Shown here: piece by piece, positions 42,211-51,994 of the stretch
Layout of the letters: every line of letters starts with the position of its first letter
How positions within the stretch are numbered: the stretch's first letter is position 1
Source: Erinaceus europaeus
Lineage: Eukaryota > Chordata > Mammalia > Eulipotyphla > Erinaceidae
Assembly (NCBI RefSeq): GCF_950295315.1
Contig: NC_080181.1
Span: 32,306,480-32,370,479 of the forward strand
DNA: 64,000 bases
Reading direction: 5' to 3'
Notes under the pieces: model-generated
Database searches by the model: none
What the model saw: only the letters and a program-made list of their open reading frames with translations
Told to the model about the DNA's origin: nothing
Translations under genes and position numbers: made by a program

Positions 42211-42511
42211 GGGAGTTGGGCAGTAGCGCAGCTGGTTAAGCACATGTGGTGCAAGGCACAAGGAGCCGCATAAGGATCTCGATTCAAGCCCCGGCTCCCC
42301 AACTGCAGGGGAGTTGCTTCACAGGCGGTGAAGCAGGTCTACAGGTGTCTATCTTTCTCTCCTCCTCTCTGTCTTCTCCTCCTCTCTCCATTTCTCTCTG
42401 TTCTAGCCAACATCGATGACAACAAAGACAACAATAATAACTACAACAATAAAACAACAAGGGCAACAAAAGAGAATAAATAAATATGTTTAAAAATCAG
42501 TAAAAAAAAAA
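42211..42511 (+). mobile_element. class A SINE
   Basis: GGGGAGTTGGGCAGTAGCGC head, GATTCAAGCCCCGGCTCC B box (first G changed to A), tail AATAAATAAATATGTTTAAA. Flanks ATTTCTACTCTG / AATTCTACTCCG fit an imperfect duplication. Confidence 0.93.
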
Positions 42512-42667
42512 ATTCTACTCCGTAGACTTCCTGAGAAGAGCATGAACATAAGCAAAGTCTACAGTAAGAGAAGCAGGCAGAACTATGTGAATATCCATAG
42601 ACCTCTCAAGAAACTTGCTCCTCTGTGTTGCTTTAATAAATCCTCCATTTCACATGAAATGTCAGTG

Positions 42668-42791
42668 ACTGGGTTGGGCAGTAGTGCACCTAGTTGACTA
42701 CACACAGTACAATGCAGAAGAACCTGAGTTTAAGACCCCAAGACCTGTAGGGGGGAAGCTTCATGAGTGGTAAATCAGTGTTTCAGATACC

Positions 42792-42837
<46 letters not shown>

Positions 42838-42905
42838 CCCTTCTCTCTCAATTTCTCACTGTCCTATCAAGTAAATAAATAAGTAATAAAATTTAAAAAT
42901 ATATA
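42668..42905 (+). mobile_element. class B SINE with (TG)n expansion
   Basis: TGGGTTGGGCAGTAGTGCAC head, GAGTTTAAGACCCCAAGACC B-box region with deletion, CTTCATGAGTGGTAAATCAG, then a pure TG tract at 42796-42833 in the strip and tail AAGTAAATAAATAAGTAATA. Confidence 0.88.
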
Positions 42906-43009
42906 TGTGATGGAAATCAGTCATCTAAGGGGACTACACATAAAGGAATCCCAGCTGTAGTGAAATCATTGTAGAATTTCAGGTCTGGCATACACGGCTA
43001 AGGTTGATT

Positions 43010-43195
43010 AACTTGCAAAAGAAAGGAACCAAACCATCTCTTAGACTTTGCAAAAGAAACTGTGGTGATTATTGAGGGCAAGGTGGGGGTTGTACACAAG
43101 AGAATTGATGGAGAATATAGTGACATGCATGGTGTGAACTTATAGTGTTGTAAACAAATGTAAAAATACTACTAATAAAATTATTTTAAAAGAAT
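43010..43195 (+). mobile_element. L1 3'-end remnant
   Basis: AGAAACTGTGGTGATTATTG and AACTTATAGTGTTGTAAACA parallel the 3' end of the L1 at 17282-17420 (GGAAAACTGTGGTGGTTATT ... CTTATAGTCTTATAAATC). Confidence 0.55.
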
Positions 43196-43575
43196 TAGAA
43201 AAAGTATTTCAGGTCTGCTTTGAAATGTGTAAGATTTTTTTTCTCAGTGTATATTTACATCCTTTTAAATTTAGAGAAATTATAAAATTTCTCTGCAAAG
43301 TAACTGAAAGTTGTCAATCATTAAAATGTATCTCATTTTTAATAATTTATACTTTTGTCCTGTTTTTATATTTTATTATTAATGACTGAGAGTAAGTGTG
43401 AGCTAGGATGTCCACTTACCCCTAATATAACCCAGTGTTTGTAGCCTGAAAATGATGACTGCTTTTATATAACTACAGTGCATTTTTCAAAATCAGGAAA
43501 TGTTATCATTAACACAAGAGTGTTACCTAGTTCATAATTTATGTGAAAATTTTAATAGCTTTCTCAAAAGCAAAA
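43196..43575. other. unique AT-rich stretch
   Basis: No repeat or gene recognised. Confidence 0.4.
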
Positions 43576-43580
43576 AATTA

Positions 43581-43894
43581 TTTTTTACTAGTGATTTAAA
43601 AGATTGCTAACAGGGATATAATTCTACACCACTCCCACCACCAAAGTTCTGTGCCCTCAACTCTCTAATGGTAAGTGCTATAGTTTTCCTAAGACCTTCA
43701 ATATGGCTGATTATATATATATATATTCATTTCTCTGTTTTCTACATATGAGTGAAATCTTCTGGCAGTTCATCTTCACTTCACATCCTTATTTAATTCA
43801 CTAAACATAATCATCTCCAGTTCCATCCATTTTATCCCAAAAGACACACTGTAGTCTTTTGTAACTGTAAAGTACTATTCCAAAGTACTATTCT
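43581..43894 (-). mobile_element. L1 3'-end fragment, left of the Vingi-like insertion
   Basis: CACCACTCCCACCACCAAAG, TGAGTGAAATCTTCTGGCAG, CATAATCATCTCCAGTTCCA and AGTACTATTCC are complementary L1 landmarks. The last corresponds to sense 'ggaatactact'. AAAGTACTATTC is present twice (43869-43880 and 43882-43893) just before the insertion. Confidence 0.8.
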
Positions 43895-44842
43895 CTGATA
43901 TCTGATTACTGTAAAAAATGGCGACTAATTCCTAGCACTGCAAAAACGGTATCATCTGTTTTCCATCTACACCATACCTCGGCCTTGCGTGAGCTTAATG
44001 TGCAGCTTGGCGATACGAGAATCCGGCATGAAGCCCAGCCAGTCTATCTTGGCGTTACTCTCGATCGCACTCTGTCATTTCACGAACATCTCATAAAAAC
44101 TGCAGCAAAGGTGGGCGCGAGGAATCACATCATTGCAAGACTGGCCAGCTCCTCATGGGGCGCGAGCGCTTCCACACTACGATCATCATCTCTGGCATTA
44201 TGCTATTCCACTGCAGAATACTGTGCCCCAGTATGGTTCTGTAGCCCCCATGTCCACTTGGTCGATTCCAAATTATATTCCTCCATGAGGATAATTTCTG
44301 GAACCATCTGTTCCACCCCGGTTCCATGGCTGCCAGTTCTTAGCAACATCGCCCCGCCAGATATTCGTCGGGATGCGGCATCATCTAAGTTCATTTCCCA
44401 CGTCTACGCTCGACCTGACCTGCCAATTTACGCGGATATCTTCGCCCACCCTGTCCAACGCTTGACGTCTTGTCACCCAATCTGGTCCCCTACGCCTACA
44501 CTGAACTTCTCTGTTCCAGACTCTTGGAAACAGAGCTGGCAGTCAGCTGAGGTCAAGAACAAACACCTCATCACAGACCCCTGCAAGCGTCAACCCGGCT
44601 TGGACCTAACACGTTATCATTGGGCCCTCCTCAATCGCTATCGAACAGGCCATGGCCGGTGTGCCGCTATGTTCCATCGCTGGGGAGCCAGAGAGGACCC
44701 GAACTGCCCCTGCGGCTACGGACAGACTATGACCCACATAGTCAACGACTGCCACCTCTCCAGATTCAAAGGAGGTCTCGAAACTTTACATCAGGCTCAA
44801 CCTGATGCTGTTGACTGGCTACGGAAGAAGGGCAAACGCTAG
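43895..44842 (+). mobile_element. 5'-truncated LINE, Ingi/Vingi-like
   Basis: About 950 bases rich in CpG break an AT-rich L1 fragment. They encode the C-terminal part of a non-LTR reverse transcriptase in one open frame. The right flank AAGAACTATTCC (44843-44854) matches the left flank AAGTACTATTCC at 11 of 12 positions, fitting a target duplication. The L1 sequence then continues (ATTGACTATATACCCCATCA), so the element appears to end at or within a few bases of its stop codon, with no poly(A). The Vingi call comes from protein-style recognition plus the hedgehog context and needs a search. Confidence 0.75.
43895..44842 (+). pseudogene. partial LINE reverse transcriptase, C-terminal 315 residues, frame intact
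   Basis: The full protein would carry endonuclease and reverse transcriptase domains and copy its own RNA into genomic nicks; only the end is here. The frame is open from 43871 (TAA at 43868-43870) and has no in-frame ATG near its start, as expected after 5' truncation. Reading starts LISDYCKKWRLIPSTAKT. A tract typical of the end of the RT palm/thumb, YLGVTLDRTLSFHEHL, is at 44045-44092, followed by AEYCAPVWF and WLPVLSNIAPPDIRR. The C-terminus has a zinc-knuckle pattern C-x-C-x7-H-x4-C (NCPCG...THIVNDC, 44702-44752). No RNase H domain is seen before the TAG at 44840-44842. The catalytic YxDD box lies in the missing part, so the copy cannot be active alone. No stop or frameshift has accumulated, arguing for a young insertion. 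Other non-LTR clades with a similar C-terminal region (Jockey/CR1-like) are alternatives. Confidence 0.8.
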
Positions 44843-44872
44843 AAGAACTATTCCATTGACTATATACCCCAT
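44843..44872 (-). mobile_element. L1 fragment continuing right of the insertion
   Basis: AACTATTCCATTGACTATAT then ACCCCATCACATCT follows the L1 complement ('tagtattccattgtgtatatataccacatct'). Confidence 0.6.
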
Positions 44873-45966
44873 CACATCTACATTTTTTTTGTATTTATAA
44901 AACTCATTTTATTTTGGGTTACAAGTTTTCAGCAGGTTTATGTAGAAATGATCCACTATTCTTCCCAGTGCAACTAATTATGAATGCGTGAAAGGGTTGA
45001 CCCATTCCTGATGATGTTAACTTTTCATTACTTGGTGGAGATAGTGTCTAAAAGGTTTCTACTAGATCAAGCCAGTCTTCTTTTCTTTAGTAAATGCTAA
45101 GAAATTTATAGGAAGGTGCTTTCAAATTCTAATCATGTCAAGTAGTCAATAGACATTCCTCCACAAGTATCCCAATACTTACTACTCTTATCTGAAAGTC
45201 CCCTCCATTTTCAGAGCTGCTCAGGCAAAGTTTTTTGGGTTTTCCTGGGGTTGGGGGGTTTGGAGAAACACCATTTAGTGTAGAGTTTAAATTGGTGGTG
45301 GGAATACTTTCCAAAGGGATGTCAGCAGTAGGTTCCCTGCATTCAGTATTTAAATCCATCAATTTTTTAGTGTTTGCTAATGACTACTGGTTACACTGAT
45401 TATCACTATGGTGGCTGCAAAATGAAGATGCTGCATTCTCTATTTCCTATTCTACATTATTAGTTTGCATTGCACTTCAAGAGACATTTTTCCTTCGCAT
45501 TAATTCATTTATTTATTCCATTATTAATTTTACTGTATGCAGGCTAACTGATTATTTTATTCAGTATATTCCATCTATTATTATTTTTATTATGATCTGT
45601 TAAGAAGCATTTTTACTTTCTTGCTCAAATTTATCCAGTGGAAACCCCTTCATGCTGTCAATTTAAAATATTTTATCATGGTTTTTTTTTGCATTTTTTT
45701 TTTTTTGCATTTATTTTCTGGACCTTCAACCCATCCAGGTTACCAAGGCAGTTGGGCTTTTCCTGAGTGTTTCACATGATGACTTTCTATCACATTGTCC
45801 CATTAACTTTAAAGTGTAAGAGTTAAAGGCACTTGAAGGAGAACATGGGGAAATTCAAGTTTCAGTTGAGCTACTCCATAACCAGGGCTTTATAGGACCA
45901 CTGCATACAAATGCTAGAGAATAGACAAATGTTGGTCTATCAAGGACAGAGAATTGAACTGCATGA
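44873..45966. other. unique AT-rich stretch
   Basis: About 1.1 kb with T runs (45684-45707) and AT-rich DNA. No SINE, LINE or exon recognised. Confidence 0.45.
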
Positions 45967-45984
45967 TAGATGTCTTTCTTTTTT

Positions 45985-46231
45985 ATTATTATTTATTTTA
46001 TTTATTTATTCCCTTTTGTTGCCCTTGTTGTAGTCATCATTGTTGTCTTTGTTGTTGGATAGGACAGAGAGAAATGGAGAGAGGAGGGGGAAGACAGAGA
46101 GGGGGAGAGAAAGATAGTCACCTGCAGACCTGCTTCACCACTTGTGAAGCCACTCCCCTGCAGGTGGGGAGCCAGGGCTGGAAATGGGATCCTTACCTGC
46201 ACTTAACCCACTGCACTACAACCCGACTCCC
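45985..46231 (-). mobile_element. class A SINE with long target duplication
   Basis: Tail complement ATTTATTTTATTTATTTATT, GTTGGATAGGACAGAGAGAA, B-box complement GGCTGGAAATGGGATCC and head complement CACTACAACCCGACTCC; part of the head (between CCTTACCTGCACTTAACCC) is deleted. TAGATGTCTTTCTTTTTT at 45967-45984 recurs from 46232. Confidence 0.94.
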
Positions 46232-46250
46232 TAGATGTCTTTCTTTTTTA

Positions 46251-46442
46251 TTTCAAAATCTATTTTCTTTCTCTCTTTCTTTACATTTATTTATTATCCT
46301 CTTTCTCTCTTTCTTCCTTTCTTTCTTTCTCTCAATTTTCTGCTTCTTCCTTTCTTTCTCTTTCCTTCCTCTTTCTGCTTATTCCTTTCTCTCTCTATCT
46401 CATATTCCTCTTTTTTCCCCTCATCCCTTTTATCTTTCCCCT
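46251..46442. repeat. polypyrimidine-rich stretch
   Basis: Irregular TTTC/CTTCC/TCTC sequence, about 190 bases with few purines, directly after the SINE's distal target repeat. Confidence 0.75.
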
Positions 46443-46972
46443 ATAACCATATGCCTGTTTCTAGCACAGAATGTTTTTTGATGTTCTGTTCACATGAGAA
46501 GCCAATAGCCATTTGGATTATAGCCTGATTTTGAAACCTAGTATAGGGGCATATACTAGAAAATTAACTTGTCATTGGGCTCAGAGTGACCAGTCCAATA
46601 ATTATTTTCAAAGGAAAATGTGACTATTATCAATCACAGAAAATAAAATCGGAAGAGATGCAGGACTGCCGTGGAATACTGAACTAGAGAAATTACTTCA
46701 CTCTAAAGCAGAGTGTGGCTCTAAGTCTTGGATGTTTGTAATCTGAGCAATAATTATGGATTGCAGAAGCATCAGTGGCAAGTATTTCAGGACTTTATCA
46801 AGTTGTCTCTCCAAATAACATGCAAAAATATGTTTCTGGATAGGCATTGATGCTGTCCAACTTTTCTCATCCTGGAAAGCTAAAGGTGGGCAGAATACCA
46901 AATATCAGCTTTTGCTTATGGGGGCATGATATTTCATGCAGCTGAAAACACTCTTCAGAAATAAAGGTTTTG
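46443..46972. other. unique stretch
   Basis: Nothing recognised. Confidence 0.45.
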
Positions 46973-47097
46973 TAGGTGCTGGTGAAACAGCTCACTTATA
47001 TAGTGTGCTGCTTTTCCATGGGCGGGGTTTGAGTGCTGTCCTCACTGTACTTCAATGCTATGGTCTCTCTTACTCTCAGTCTTGCCTCTCTCTCTTT
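46973..47097 (+). mobile_element. class E tRNA-SINE, first part
   Basis: AGGTGCTGGTGAAACAGCTC then ACTTATATAGTGTGCTGCTT parallels the copy at 57.77 kb. A minus-strand class B SINE splits it and the tail resumes near 47310. Confidence 0.65.
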
Positions 47098-47309
47098 TAA
47101 TTTTTTTATTATCTTTTTATTTACTTATTGCATAGAGGCAGCCAGAAATTGAAAAGGAAAGGGGTGTGAGAGAGGGCGCAGTACATCTGCAACACTCCTT
47201 CATCACTCTCAAAGCTTTCCCCCTGCAGTGGGGATGGGGAGGAAGGCTTGAACCAGGGTCCTTGTGTATTGTAACATGTACACTCAACCAGATTCACCAT
47301 CACTGGCCC
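47098..47309 (-). mobile_element. class B SINE nested in class E SINE
   Basis: TATTTACTTATTGCATAGAG, AATTGAAAAGGAAAGGGGTG, CTTCATCACTCTCAAAGCTT, GGCTTGAACCAGGGTCC, head complement CAGATTCACCATCACTGGCC. CTTGCCTCTCT borders both sides. Confidence 0.9.
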
Positions 47310-47357
47310 TCTATCTTGCCTCTCTACCACTTTGTCTCTATCTAAAAAAAAAAAAAA
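47310..47357 (+). mobile_element. class E tRNA-SINE, tail
   Basis: CTTGCCTCTCTACCACTTTG then TCTCTATCT and an A run complete the interrupted element. Confidence 0.6.
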
Positions 47358-47638
47358 GGAACTGAATGGGAGGTGTGATTGATAATCTCAGTTGAAATCC
47401 TTTGTTAGCTAAGGTAGAAATTCTGAATTCTGAAAGACCACTGCTACCTTTGAAAATGTCCTCTCAAAATGACATGATATCTCTCACCATTTGCAACTAC
47501 TTTCTTCTCTCCGAAGAGTATATCAAACATACCTGGGGTGTATTTGAATTCAGGATTTTGCTCACATCATCAAAGGTATAGGGGACCTTTATTAAGATAA
47601 GTGTCTATGCAGGGTTCTTGAGCTGAGGTTGAAATAAA
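47358..47638. other. unique stretch
   Basis: No feature recognised. Confidence 0.4.
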
Positions 47639-47652
47639 TGCATTTAATTTAT

Positions 47653-47929
47653 TATTTTATATTTATTTATTTCCTTTTTGTTGCCCTTATTTTATTGTTG
47701 TAGTTCTTATTGTTGTTATTGATGTCATTGTTGGACAGGACAGAGAGAAATGAAGAGAGGAGGGGAAGACAGAGGGGGGAGTGAAAGACAGATATCTGCA
47801 GACCTGCTTCACTGCCTGTGAAGCAACTCCCCTGCAGGTGGGGAGTCCGGGGCTCAAACCTGGATCCTTCCTCCAGTCCTTGCGCTTTGCACCATGTGTG
47901 CTTAACCCGCTGCATTACTGCCTGGCTCC
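47653..47929 (-). mobile_element. class A SINE
   Basis: Tail complement TTTATATTTATTTATTTCCT, B-box complement GGGGCTCAAACCTGGATCC, head complement GCATTACTGCCTGGCTCC. Flanks TGCATTTAATTTATT / CGTATTTAATTTGTT fit an imperfect duplication. Confidence 0.92.
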
Positions 47930-48189
47930 CGTATTTAATTTGTTTTAGAGAAATACACTACAGTTTTTTTTTTTAAAATCAGCATCAGCATCAGGGCAGT
48001 TTTCCTTTTATGGACTGTATAAAATGACCCTGTATGTAGAAATGGACATAGGACAAGGAAAGAAATTGAAAGAACCTTCTTACACTACCTTATGGCCAAA
48101 GAGACTGCATAGAGAACAGGCCGGCAACAAGAACCTGACAAATGAAAGCTAGGATGCTCTGTAGATTATGTGCTTTCTAGAAATACTTT

Positions 48190-48342
48190 CTTTTTTCTTT
48201 TCTTTTCCTTTCTTTTCTACCCCCACACCCACCCCCAGCACTGCAGAGCTCTAGCTTACAGTGATGCAATAGATTAAACCTCGGACTTCAGAGTCTCAGA
48301 CAGGAAATTTTTTTGGCATAGCTATTGTGCTATTTTCCTGCC
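48190..48342 (-). mobile_element. class D SINE
   Basis: T/C-rich strip, CAGCACTGCAGAGCTCTAGC, GATTAAACCTCGGACTTCAG and head complement TAGCTATTGTGCTATTTTCC. Confidence 0.75.
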
Positions 48343-49496
48343 CAGAGACGCCATCTTGTTTGCATCTTCACTAAGGGCCCTATTCTCACAGGAGAGGCAC
48401 TCTAATATATAAAAACAACAATCTTCACCCTGCTCCCCTTTCCACCCCAACGCCCCCCAACACACACAACCACCCCCAGTTTTAGAGCACAAACTCCTAC
48501 ATACCCTGCAGGCAGCTTGGCAGCTGATAGCAGGCAGGAGAGGCAAGGAAGGAGGCTGACAGAGAAGCTTTCTGGCCCTGCCTCCTTTCTTACTGCTGAC
48601 TGGTAGTGGGGAATATGGCAAAGAGCTCTCCTGCATATACCTTGGCATGGACAAGCTCCAAGTAAGACCCTCCACTGAGCAAATGGCCAGTCCTGTTTTT
48701 AATTCAAGTATGAAAATAGCAGCAATTTTGTGGTGATTAGCAGTGTTTGTAATACTGAAGGCCAGAGAGGGGCTGGAATTCAGTGTGAGCCTCTAGTCAT
48801 TTTTTTTTTTTTTAGATAATCATATTTTTAGAGGCTAACTGGGCATATAAATATCACCTCATGGCATGGCTTGGCACATTTTTATCAGCATCGACTCAGG
48901 GAGCTTCTAAAGCCACTATATCCCTGTGTCTGGAAGTGGTGCCTCACCTCAGTCAAGCCTGAGGTAGATGCCCTGGGCAAAGGAACACCAGAGCAGAGGA
49001 CTGAGGAGTGCTTGGTGGAGATTCCTCCTTAGAGATCCATGCTCCTTTCTTCAGCTGCCAAGGATTTGACTCTTTATAGCTATGCTTGCTCAAAAAATAG
49101 CCCTCAAACATAATATTGGACTTAATACAATCCCAGGAGGACCTCTTGCCCCTGATTTATGCCTGTGGGCCAATGGGACAGAGATGAAGTCATTCCTTCC
49201 CTCAGATGGTCTCTCAGCAAATCCTCAAGAATGTTTCTTTGGTAGTCAGCCCATCAGAGCCCCTGGGGCCAGTAACACACCTGAATATGCACAAGACTTT
49301 CATATGGAAATAGATGCAGCTGGAGACATTTGCTTGAGTCAATTAAAGGGGCAGGCAGAGAGGCTGGGGATAGAGCTCCACCAGAAGAGAATGGAACTTG
49401 CCTGACCTAGGGCCCTGGGTTCCAGTTCTGGGTCAGCATGTTTTTTCCTTTTTTTGTGAGAAACTCTAATGTATAATATTGACTTGTAGGAAAAGT
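48343..49496. other. unique stretch
   Basis: About 1.15 kb without repeats except a T run at 48799-48813. A 107-residue frame at 49082-49405 has no recognised domain or convincing start context, and I do not call it. Confidence 0.45.
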
Positions 49497-49617
49497 CTTT
49501 TTTTTTTACCAGGACACTGATCAGTCTTGTGTAGGTGTGGGGGATTGAACCTGAGGCTTTGGAACCTCAGGCATGAGTCTCTTTGCATAATAGTTATGCT
49601 ATCTACTCCTTGCCCTC
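49497..49617 (-). mobile_element. class D SINE
   Basis: GGTGTGGGGGATTGAACCTG, AACCTCAGGCATGAGTCTCT and head complement ATAGTTATGCTATCTACTCC. Confidence 0.88.
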
Positions 49618-49702
49618 ATACTTCATTTTTGCATAGAAAAGCATAGAAAAATAATTCATGACTTTTCCAACATCCTAATAAATCCAATAAGAAAGATGAA
49701 GA

Positions 49703-49902
49703 GGGCCAGGGCAGTTAAGTGCACACATTATAGTGCACAAGGATGAAGGTTCAAGGCCCTGGTCCCCACTTGCATGGGGGAAGCTTCACAAGTAGTGAAG
49801 CAGGGCTGCAGTGTCTCTGCCTCTTTCTCCTTCTACCTCCCCTGCCCCTCTCAACTTCTCAGTCTCTATCCAAGAATAAAAATAAATAAAATTTTTTTAA
49901 AA
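49703..49902 (+). mobile_element. class B SINE with perfect target duplication, head partly deleted
   Basis: GGGCCAGGGCAGTTAAGTGC lacks the GTGGTGCACCTGG part of the head. AAGGTTCAAGGCCCTGGTCC is the B box and AAGAATAAAAATAAATAAAA the tail. AAGAAAGATGAAGA lies at 49689-49702 and 49903-49916. Confidence 0.93.
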
Positions 49903-49918
49903 AAGAAAGATGAAGATA

Positions 49919-50080
49919 TAGGGAGCTGGGGAGATAGTATAATAGTATATGCAGGAGACTTTCATGCCTGAGGCACTGAGTTCCCAGGTTCAATCTCTTG
50001 CAACCTTATAAGCCAGAACTGAGTGGTATTCTGTACTCTTTTCTTGATTGATTGTAATAAATAAATAAATAAATAAATGT
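49919..50080 (+). mobile_element. class D SINE
   Basis: GGGAGCTGGGGAGATAGTAT head, TCATGCCTGAGGCACTGAGT, CCCAGGTTCAATCTCTTGCA B box, tail AATAAATAAATAAATAAATA. Confidence 0.88.
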
Positions 50081-50669
50081 ATAGACAGACTATCTAGGAA
50101 CTCTTGAAAAGGGTTCACTGAAGCAACTGAGCTGTACAGTGAGTGAGGGGGATGATTGCCAGTCAGAGAAGGGAAATGAGTAAGGCTTAGAGTCAGGCCA
50201 AGGGAGGCTGTGTTCCGTCTTCATATCTCACAAGGCTCACAGTGTGAGTGGGCTGTGGGCAGGCAGGCAGGCAAGGCTGAAGGCAGGAACCTAGTGCTCT
50301 CCTGGCAAAGGTACCCTGTAACTGAGGGCAGCATGGTATGGAGTCCTGGGAGATGGAAACTCTTGGCCCAATTCTATTTGTTCGCTGTTTTGGACTCGGC
50401 CTGGGTGTCTGGAACTCAGGGACCATTTTGCTGCCAGCCTTGCTCCACTGTGACTGAGCAAAGCTGTTGAGCTCTGGGCTCAGGATTGAAGTCTCTCCCC
50501 CCCACCCCCTCTCCCCTGCATATGGTGATCCTCCAAGCCTTCTAATCTCCCTAGAGCACAGCTTTTTACTCCTTGGAAAATGTATATGAAATACAGAGCC
50601 TTGAATAAAGGACTTTGTATCTAGATCAGTATAGCTATTATTTTTACTTCAAATACTAATTCCTTTAAT
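50081..50669. other. unique stretch
   Basis: A short GGCA/GCAG repeat at 50260-50270. Nothing else recognised. Confidence 0.4.
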
Positions 50670-50765
50670 GCACAAAAAATATAGTAAGCATCTACTGTAG
50701 ATTAAATACTGTTCCAGGCACTGGGGATATAGCAACATGCATGCCCACATGGGGTTTAAAATCAG
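50670..50765 (-). mobile_element. L2 remnant
   Basis: AGTAAGCATCTACTGTAGAT, CTGTTCCAGGCACTGGGGAT then ATAGCAACATGCATG fits the complement of the L2 3' end. Confidence 0.6.
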
Positions 50766-50787
50766 GTCGAAAAACTGCAAGAGCTGG

Positions 50788-50945
50788 GTTTTATGGAACT
50801 CTTACCATGTGACATAGGCACTGTTTCAAGATCAACCAATTTGATGATCACAATTCCAGAAGGAAATACTATTGTCTCTATATTAGATTGACTACAACAA
50901 AGAAAAGGCTTGTTAAAGAAGGTACTGAGTGTTATTAACTGAACA
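50788..50945 (-). mobile_element. MIR remnant
   Basis: TTATGGAACTCTTACCATGT, GCACTGTTTCAAGATCAACC, GATGATCACAATTCC and AATACTATTGTCTCTATATT follow antisense MIR order. Confidence 0.55.
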
Positions 50946-51015
50946 CATTTTAAACAGGAAGAGATTCTCTCAGATGATGAAATTAAGAGTTCAGAGATGT
51001 TAGTTAAAAGGCATT

Positions 51016-51076
51016 TGGGTGGGGGGGTGGCAGGCATTAGTACACTGGGTTAAACACACATAGTGTGAAGTGCAAG
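51016..51076 (+). mobile_element. class A SINE, left part, split by a solo LTR
   Basis: GTGGCAGGCATTAGTACACT then GGGTTAAACACACATAGTGT is the head; it stops at AAGTGCAAG where the LTR begins. The remainder resumes at 51743. Confidence 0.85.
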
Positions 51077-51189
51077 TGTCGTATGCTTTACATTGGTTTG
51101 TCCTAGCCCTCCCCCCGCCAAGAGAATTGGATCAGTCCTGTTAATTTCGCGGGCCTGCTTGGCCCCGCCCCAAGAGACCCCGAGAGAGG

Positions 51190-51560
51190 GTTCCTGAGTT
51201 CAAGAGTGCCAGAGTTCCTGAGTTCCTGAGTTCGAGAGAAGAGAGAGGGTTCCTGAGTCCGAGAGTTCCAGAGTGACAGAGTTCCTGAGTTCCTGAGTTT
51301 GAGAGTTTCAGGGTTACAGAGTAAGAGAGAGTTCCACAGTGGAAGAGTTTCAGAGGGCTCTCAAGTACGAGAGTTCCAGAGTGCCAGAGTTGGAGAGTTC
51401 CTGAGTTCCTGAGTTCGAGAGTTTCAGGGTTTCAGAGTAAGAGAGAGTGCCAGAGAGACAGAGTTCCTGGGTTCCTGAGTTCGAGAGTGCCAGAGTTAGA
51501 GAGTTCCTGAGTTCCTGAGTTCTAGAGTTGGACGGTTCCTGAGTTCGAGAGTAAGAGAGA
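51190..51560. repeat. GAGTTCCTGAGTTC minisatellite inside the LTR
   Basis: Variants of GAGTTCCTGAGTTC and GAGAGTGCCAGAGT alternate many times. A larger unit (GAGTTCCTGAGTTCCTGAGT followed by a GAGAG spacer) recurs near 51213, 51278, 51396, 51460 and 51504. It occupies the U3 part, upstream of the AATAAA. Confidence 0.9.
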
Positions 51561-51640
51561 GAGTGTTTGCGCCGCCACAAAGAGACAGCCGAGTTCTGTT
51601 TGGTGATTAGTTTGTCTTAGTTTATGAATCGTTGTTCCTG

Positions 51641-51646
51641 AATAAA
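51641..51646 (+). promoter_or_regulatory. LTR polyadenylation signal AATAAA
   Basis: AATAAA in CCTGAATAAAGAAATACAG, 96 bases before the LTR end, in the usual place at the R region of a retroviral LTR. Confidence 0.65.
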
Positions 51647-51742
51647 GAAATACAGCTTCCCTGCCCAGCCGTTGTCTCCCCGTCTCTGTTACCCGCCGTG
51701 AAGCTAACCCGCCCGGCAAGAGCCTCCAAAATTTTAACAACA

Positions 51743-51994
51743 TGCAAGGATCAGTGTAAGGATCCTGGTTTGAGCCCCTGGCTCCCCACCTGCAGGGGGT
51801 CACTTCACAAGTGGTGAAACAGGTCTGCAGGCATCTATCTTTCTCTCTCCCTATCTTCCCCTTCCCTCCTCTCTCAATTTCTCACTGTCCTATCCAAATA
51901 AATAAATAATAATAATAAATTTTAAAAAATGGTCATAGGAGCAATGGATTTGTAGTGCAGGCACTGAGCCCCAGTGATAACCCTAGAGGCAAAA

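Larger units (their letters stand above)
51077..51742 (+). mobile_element. solo LTR of an endogenous retrovirus, class II-like
   Basis: The 666-base insert begins TGTCGTATGC and ends TTTTAACAACA (TG...CA). TGCAAG at 51071-51076 is repeated at 51743-51748, a 6-bp duplication typical of class II (beta/IAP-like) elements. A GC box (GGCCCCGCCCC, 51161-51171) lies near the start and an AATAAA signal at 51641-51646 on the plus strand sets orientation. No gag, pol or env sequence is present, so this is a recombined single LTR. The family name is unknown to me. Confidence 0.8.

Noticed and set aside
44130..44394. Minus-strand frames within the LINE fragment
   Set aside because: They are shadows of the plus-strand reverse transcriptase frame, which carries the recognisable motifs.
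45954..46481. 175-residue frame
   Set aside because: It spans a SINE and a polypyrimidine stretch and has no independent support.
49082..49405. 107-residue frame in unique DNA
   Set aside because: No domain, no supporting splice sites or start context, and ordinary length for chance in this composition.
51190..51560. CRISPR array
   Set aside because: The repeats are contiguous degenerate units without unique spacers, and the genome is mammalian.
51350..51580. Ser/Thr/Leu-repeat protein on the minus strand
   Set aside because: It is a translation of the minisatellite within the solo LTR.
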